From the NCBI RefSeq assembly GCF_000091045.1, contig NC_006687.1, forward strand, positions 1,342,001 through 1,406,000: a stretch of DNA of 64,000 bases, written 5' to 3'. This stretch comes from Cryptococcus deneoformans JEC21 (Eukaryota > Basidiomycota > Tremellomycetes > Tremellales > Cryptococcaceae). The notes below the pieces were generated by a model. That model was not told the origin of the DNA, made no database searches, and saw only the letters and a list, made by a program, of their open reading frames with translations. Below, piece after piece: positions 61,668 to 64,000 of this stretch. A program made the translations under genes and the position numbers. Numbering within the stretch: position 1 is the stretch's first letter; every line of letters begins with the position of its first letter.

Positions 61668-63026
61668 ATGTTCAGCGACGGGAACACTCAGACTGGTGCG
61701 AGGTCTTTCCGCATCAGCAAACTGCCCACACCTTGCCTTTATGATGTCGAATTGATATCTTTTACCTCATCGACCATACTATGTTCTCTCCCGTCAATCT
61801 CCATGCTAACACGCCGAAGCCGTCGCCTAGCAGATCAACGTGCTTGGCTCAACCTTCAACGGGCCGAAGCATCTCCGCTATCTCCTCAGCAAATCGACCC
61901 GATTGCCTATGGCGGCCATCCTTCCAACAGGCATCAACCATTCGCTCTTTCTCTTATTCCCTTTGACCTAAACGAGTCTCACGAGGTACCAGACCAAATG
62001 ATAACCCCTAAGCTCGTAGATACACGTAAAAGTGGCGCATAGGCGAAATATTTATACAAGAGTACAAGGACAATCGCATCATCAACGGGGCGGATTACTC
62101 AGAGCAACTCATGCATTCATTACCCTAGGATGTTTGCCCCTTTACGCCCGGGATTCTCTTCGAATACGTATTTTACTCACGTAAATATGTTCACGTGGAT
62201 AATGAAGGGGAACAAGGAGGAATGGTTTCGGCTCAAGCCGTTGCTGCTTATAGGGAAGCTGCCTCAATTACATCCGCGTTATCCACGGTGAGTTTTCATC
62301 TTATCCCGTCTTATCCCGTAAATCCACCAAGCATGGATCCCTTTGTTCACACTCCAGCCTGCGTCAGCCTTCTGGTTCTTCTGTGCCCACCTCCATGAAA
62401 CTGGGATCTACTACACCGGACGTAACTCTCATCACCGACAACACCCCTGTCCCAATCCTCAACGGTGTTGCAGAGTTGAAATGGCTTACCCTAGAGGAGA
62501 TGAGGAATGGCAGGGATTCCCTGGAATACCTTGTACGAGAAGGCATCTATCAAAACATGTGGTATTTGCTGATGGCCTATGTGACGTGGCTGTCGCCACT
62601 CGACCTCTTGACCTCCACCTTTACATCAAACAGGATCGCTTCCACAAAACCTTCTCTTCTTCTTGTCAGCACGATTATGACAGTAATCCTTCTTCATCCC
62701 ACTTCAGTCCGTTCTGGGCAAGGCTTCCCAACAGTCTGATCAAAGATCATGTAGCTTGGGAACTGGACATATCCGCGAGGGACCGGCTCGATGCAACCGT
62801 CCTGTTCCTCCTCGCCTCGGCGCTGCCGTCCCGGTTTCGCGCCGATAATAGCGCTGACACCAAGAACCCTCCTCCTCTTGGCATGACTCGTTATGTCTCC
62901 TGCGACAGCCGACCCAAATCGGCGTCCGATATCATGTTAAAGAAGTTGCACTATACCAGCAAGCGTTCCTCTAAGAGGTCAGCCAGGAAAGGGAAGTCGT
63001 CCGTCCAAGCGAGACAGGGAAGATGA
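61668..63026 (+). CDS. Possible hypothetical gene, structure uncertain
   Basis: A model with exons 61668-62015, 62129-62287, 62368-62532 and 62634-63026 gives 354 residues, all junctions in phase 0. The most protein-like parts are DVCPFTPGILFEYVFYSRKY in exon 2, TPDVTLITDNTPVPILNGVA then ELKWLTLEEMRNGRDSLEYL in exon 3, and HVAWELDISARDRLDATVLF in exon 4. I recognise no family. Donors are GTAGAT, GTGAGT and GTACGA, so only the second is strong. Alternative reading of exon 3 in the frame of exon 4 is also open. An open segment before 62128 (IFIQEYKDNRIINGADYSEQ) runs in the same frame as exon 2 but is separated from it by TAG 62126-62128. This could therefore also be a pseudogene. Confidence 0.3.
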
Positions 63027-64000
63027 ACAAGAGGAAGGTGGGGAAGAGAGTGAGGGTGGTGAGGGGGGAGGCGGGACTGGTAAGGAAGATGATGGTGACG
63101 GGAGAGATGGAAGGGATGGAGGCCACGGTAGACCTGCGGATCACGAAGACCGTGGGAACAAGAATACCGAGGGTAGAGGGCCGGCCGGTGGAAGGGATGT
63201 TGGTTCCGGTTTCTGTCTGGACGACTTGAAGGCCAGAGGGGATGCGGATGGTGACATCGACAGGAAGGAAAGGGCAAAGAAGATAGGAGTGTGGCTTGAA
63301 GGTGTGCAGCCATGCCCCCCGCCTCAATGCCTGTAAGGGAACGAGGAGAACAGTAAGGAAGATGGGGATGAAGAGAACAATAAGCAGTTGGGGAAGTAGT
63401 TTCAGAGAACCGAGGAGAGGAAGAAGACGAGAGGAAGAGAAGGAGGACTTCGCGAGGAGGCGTTAGGGAAGGGCACAGGACAATAACCGCAGAGCAAGCT
63501 ACTACATGATCTTTCTTTCTGGTTCAAATAACTGTCCATATCCTCGCTATCGACATGAGAGAAATGGGATAAGAAGAAGAAACCCATCTCTTTCTACTTA
63601 TTTACCTACTACATTATTCATCTTATCCGCCTCTGATGCCTTTCTCCCACAGCAATACGATCTCACATAAGAACAAACGTCGTGTGGCAAAGAAAAATAA
63701 CGTAAAAAGACAAAAGACAAAGCAAGCGATAATATGTTACGCTGCTATATAAAAAAGTCCATCAAAACGTCATTCAACCCCAGCGAGAATAAATTGTGCT
63801 GGGGGAAAGAGGCGTTGGAGAGATGTGGAAAACAGTGTAATTAAAAAAGAGTCCGTATAAAGAGCGGTAAAGTAGAGCTAGATAGACGAAAGCGACACAT
63901 ATATAACAAGATGGTCACGATATTCTTCGTCATGTTGAAATGTCCATTTCCAAAGAGCGCGACAGAGATTCCCTAAATGCAGCTCGAAACGCTTTATGCG
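63027..64000. other. Right edge, no clear gene
   Basis: The region 63000-63460 is purine-rich on the plus strand, which keeps long frames open on both strands: an acidic glycine-rich one on plus and a hydrophobic one on minus. Neither has a recognisable family or a start with support. The last 400 bp are AT-rich. A gene continuing beyond the window cannot be excluded. Confidence 0.45.

Overview
This is nuclear DNA from a basidiomycete yeast, most likely Cryptococcus or a close tremellomycete. Genes are dense and have many short introns (about 50-70 nt, mostly GT-AG with CTGAC/CTAAC-like branch points). Two adjacent proline dehydrogenase genes also fit: I recall C. neoformans PUT1 and PUT5 lying next to each other. 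I saw no tRNA, rRNA, CRISPR array or bacterial-type operon. All gene models were spliced by hand from the sequence. The totals divide by three and exon phases agree, except where I describe a lesion or an unresolved end.

Layout. 1-4.4 kb: two tandem LYC1-like acetyltransferase paralogs (the first cut by the window edge) and an unknown protein. 4.4-12 kb: a Gfo/Idh/MocA dehydrogenase, a kinesin-6 motor and a divergently transcribed MFS transporter. 12.4-17.5 kb: tandem proline dehydrogenases on the minus strand; the downstream-lying copy carries a one-base frameshift. 19-20.4 kb: a third LYC1-like gene. 21-23.7 kb: an ataxin-2/Pbp1-type protein. 24.2-26.8 kb: acetoacetyl-CoA synthetase. 27.5-31.5 kb: a small hypothetical gene, a VOC/glyoxalase-fold protein and a cysteine-tailed CYSTM-like peptide. 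31.5-37.9 kb: a gene-poor stretch holding a decayed transposase, a gene with an unresolved 5' end and an intronless F-box-like gene. 37.9-43.4 kb: an unknown protein, a single-pass membrane protein and an EamA/SLC35-type transporter. 43.7-53.5 kb: a compact housekeeping block with a DNAJC11-like protein, mitoribosomal uL22m, a triose-phosphate-transporter family protein, triose-phosphate isomerase, NC2-alpha and mitoribosomal mL43. 55-60.4 kb: a very large SAC3/GANP mRNA-export scaffold. 61-64 kb: weakly supported coding potential only.

Themes. Several left-hand genes concern amino-acid and carbon catabolism (LYC1-like, proline dehydrogenase, acetoacetyl-CoA synthetase). The right half is gene expression, mitochondrial translation and glycolysis. 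No biosynthetic cluster is evident. The points most worth checking are the frameshifted proline dehydrogenase, the ataxin-2 homolog that appears to lack its Lsm fold, the 9-nt microexon in NC2-alpha, a GC-AG intron in acetoacetyl-CoA synthetase, and an 8-bp tandem duplication that breaks the transposase remnant.
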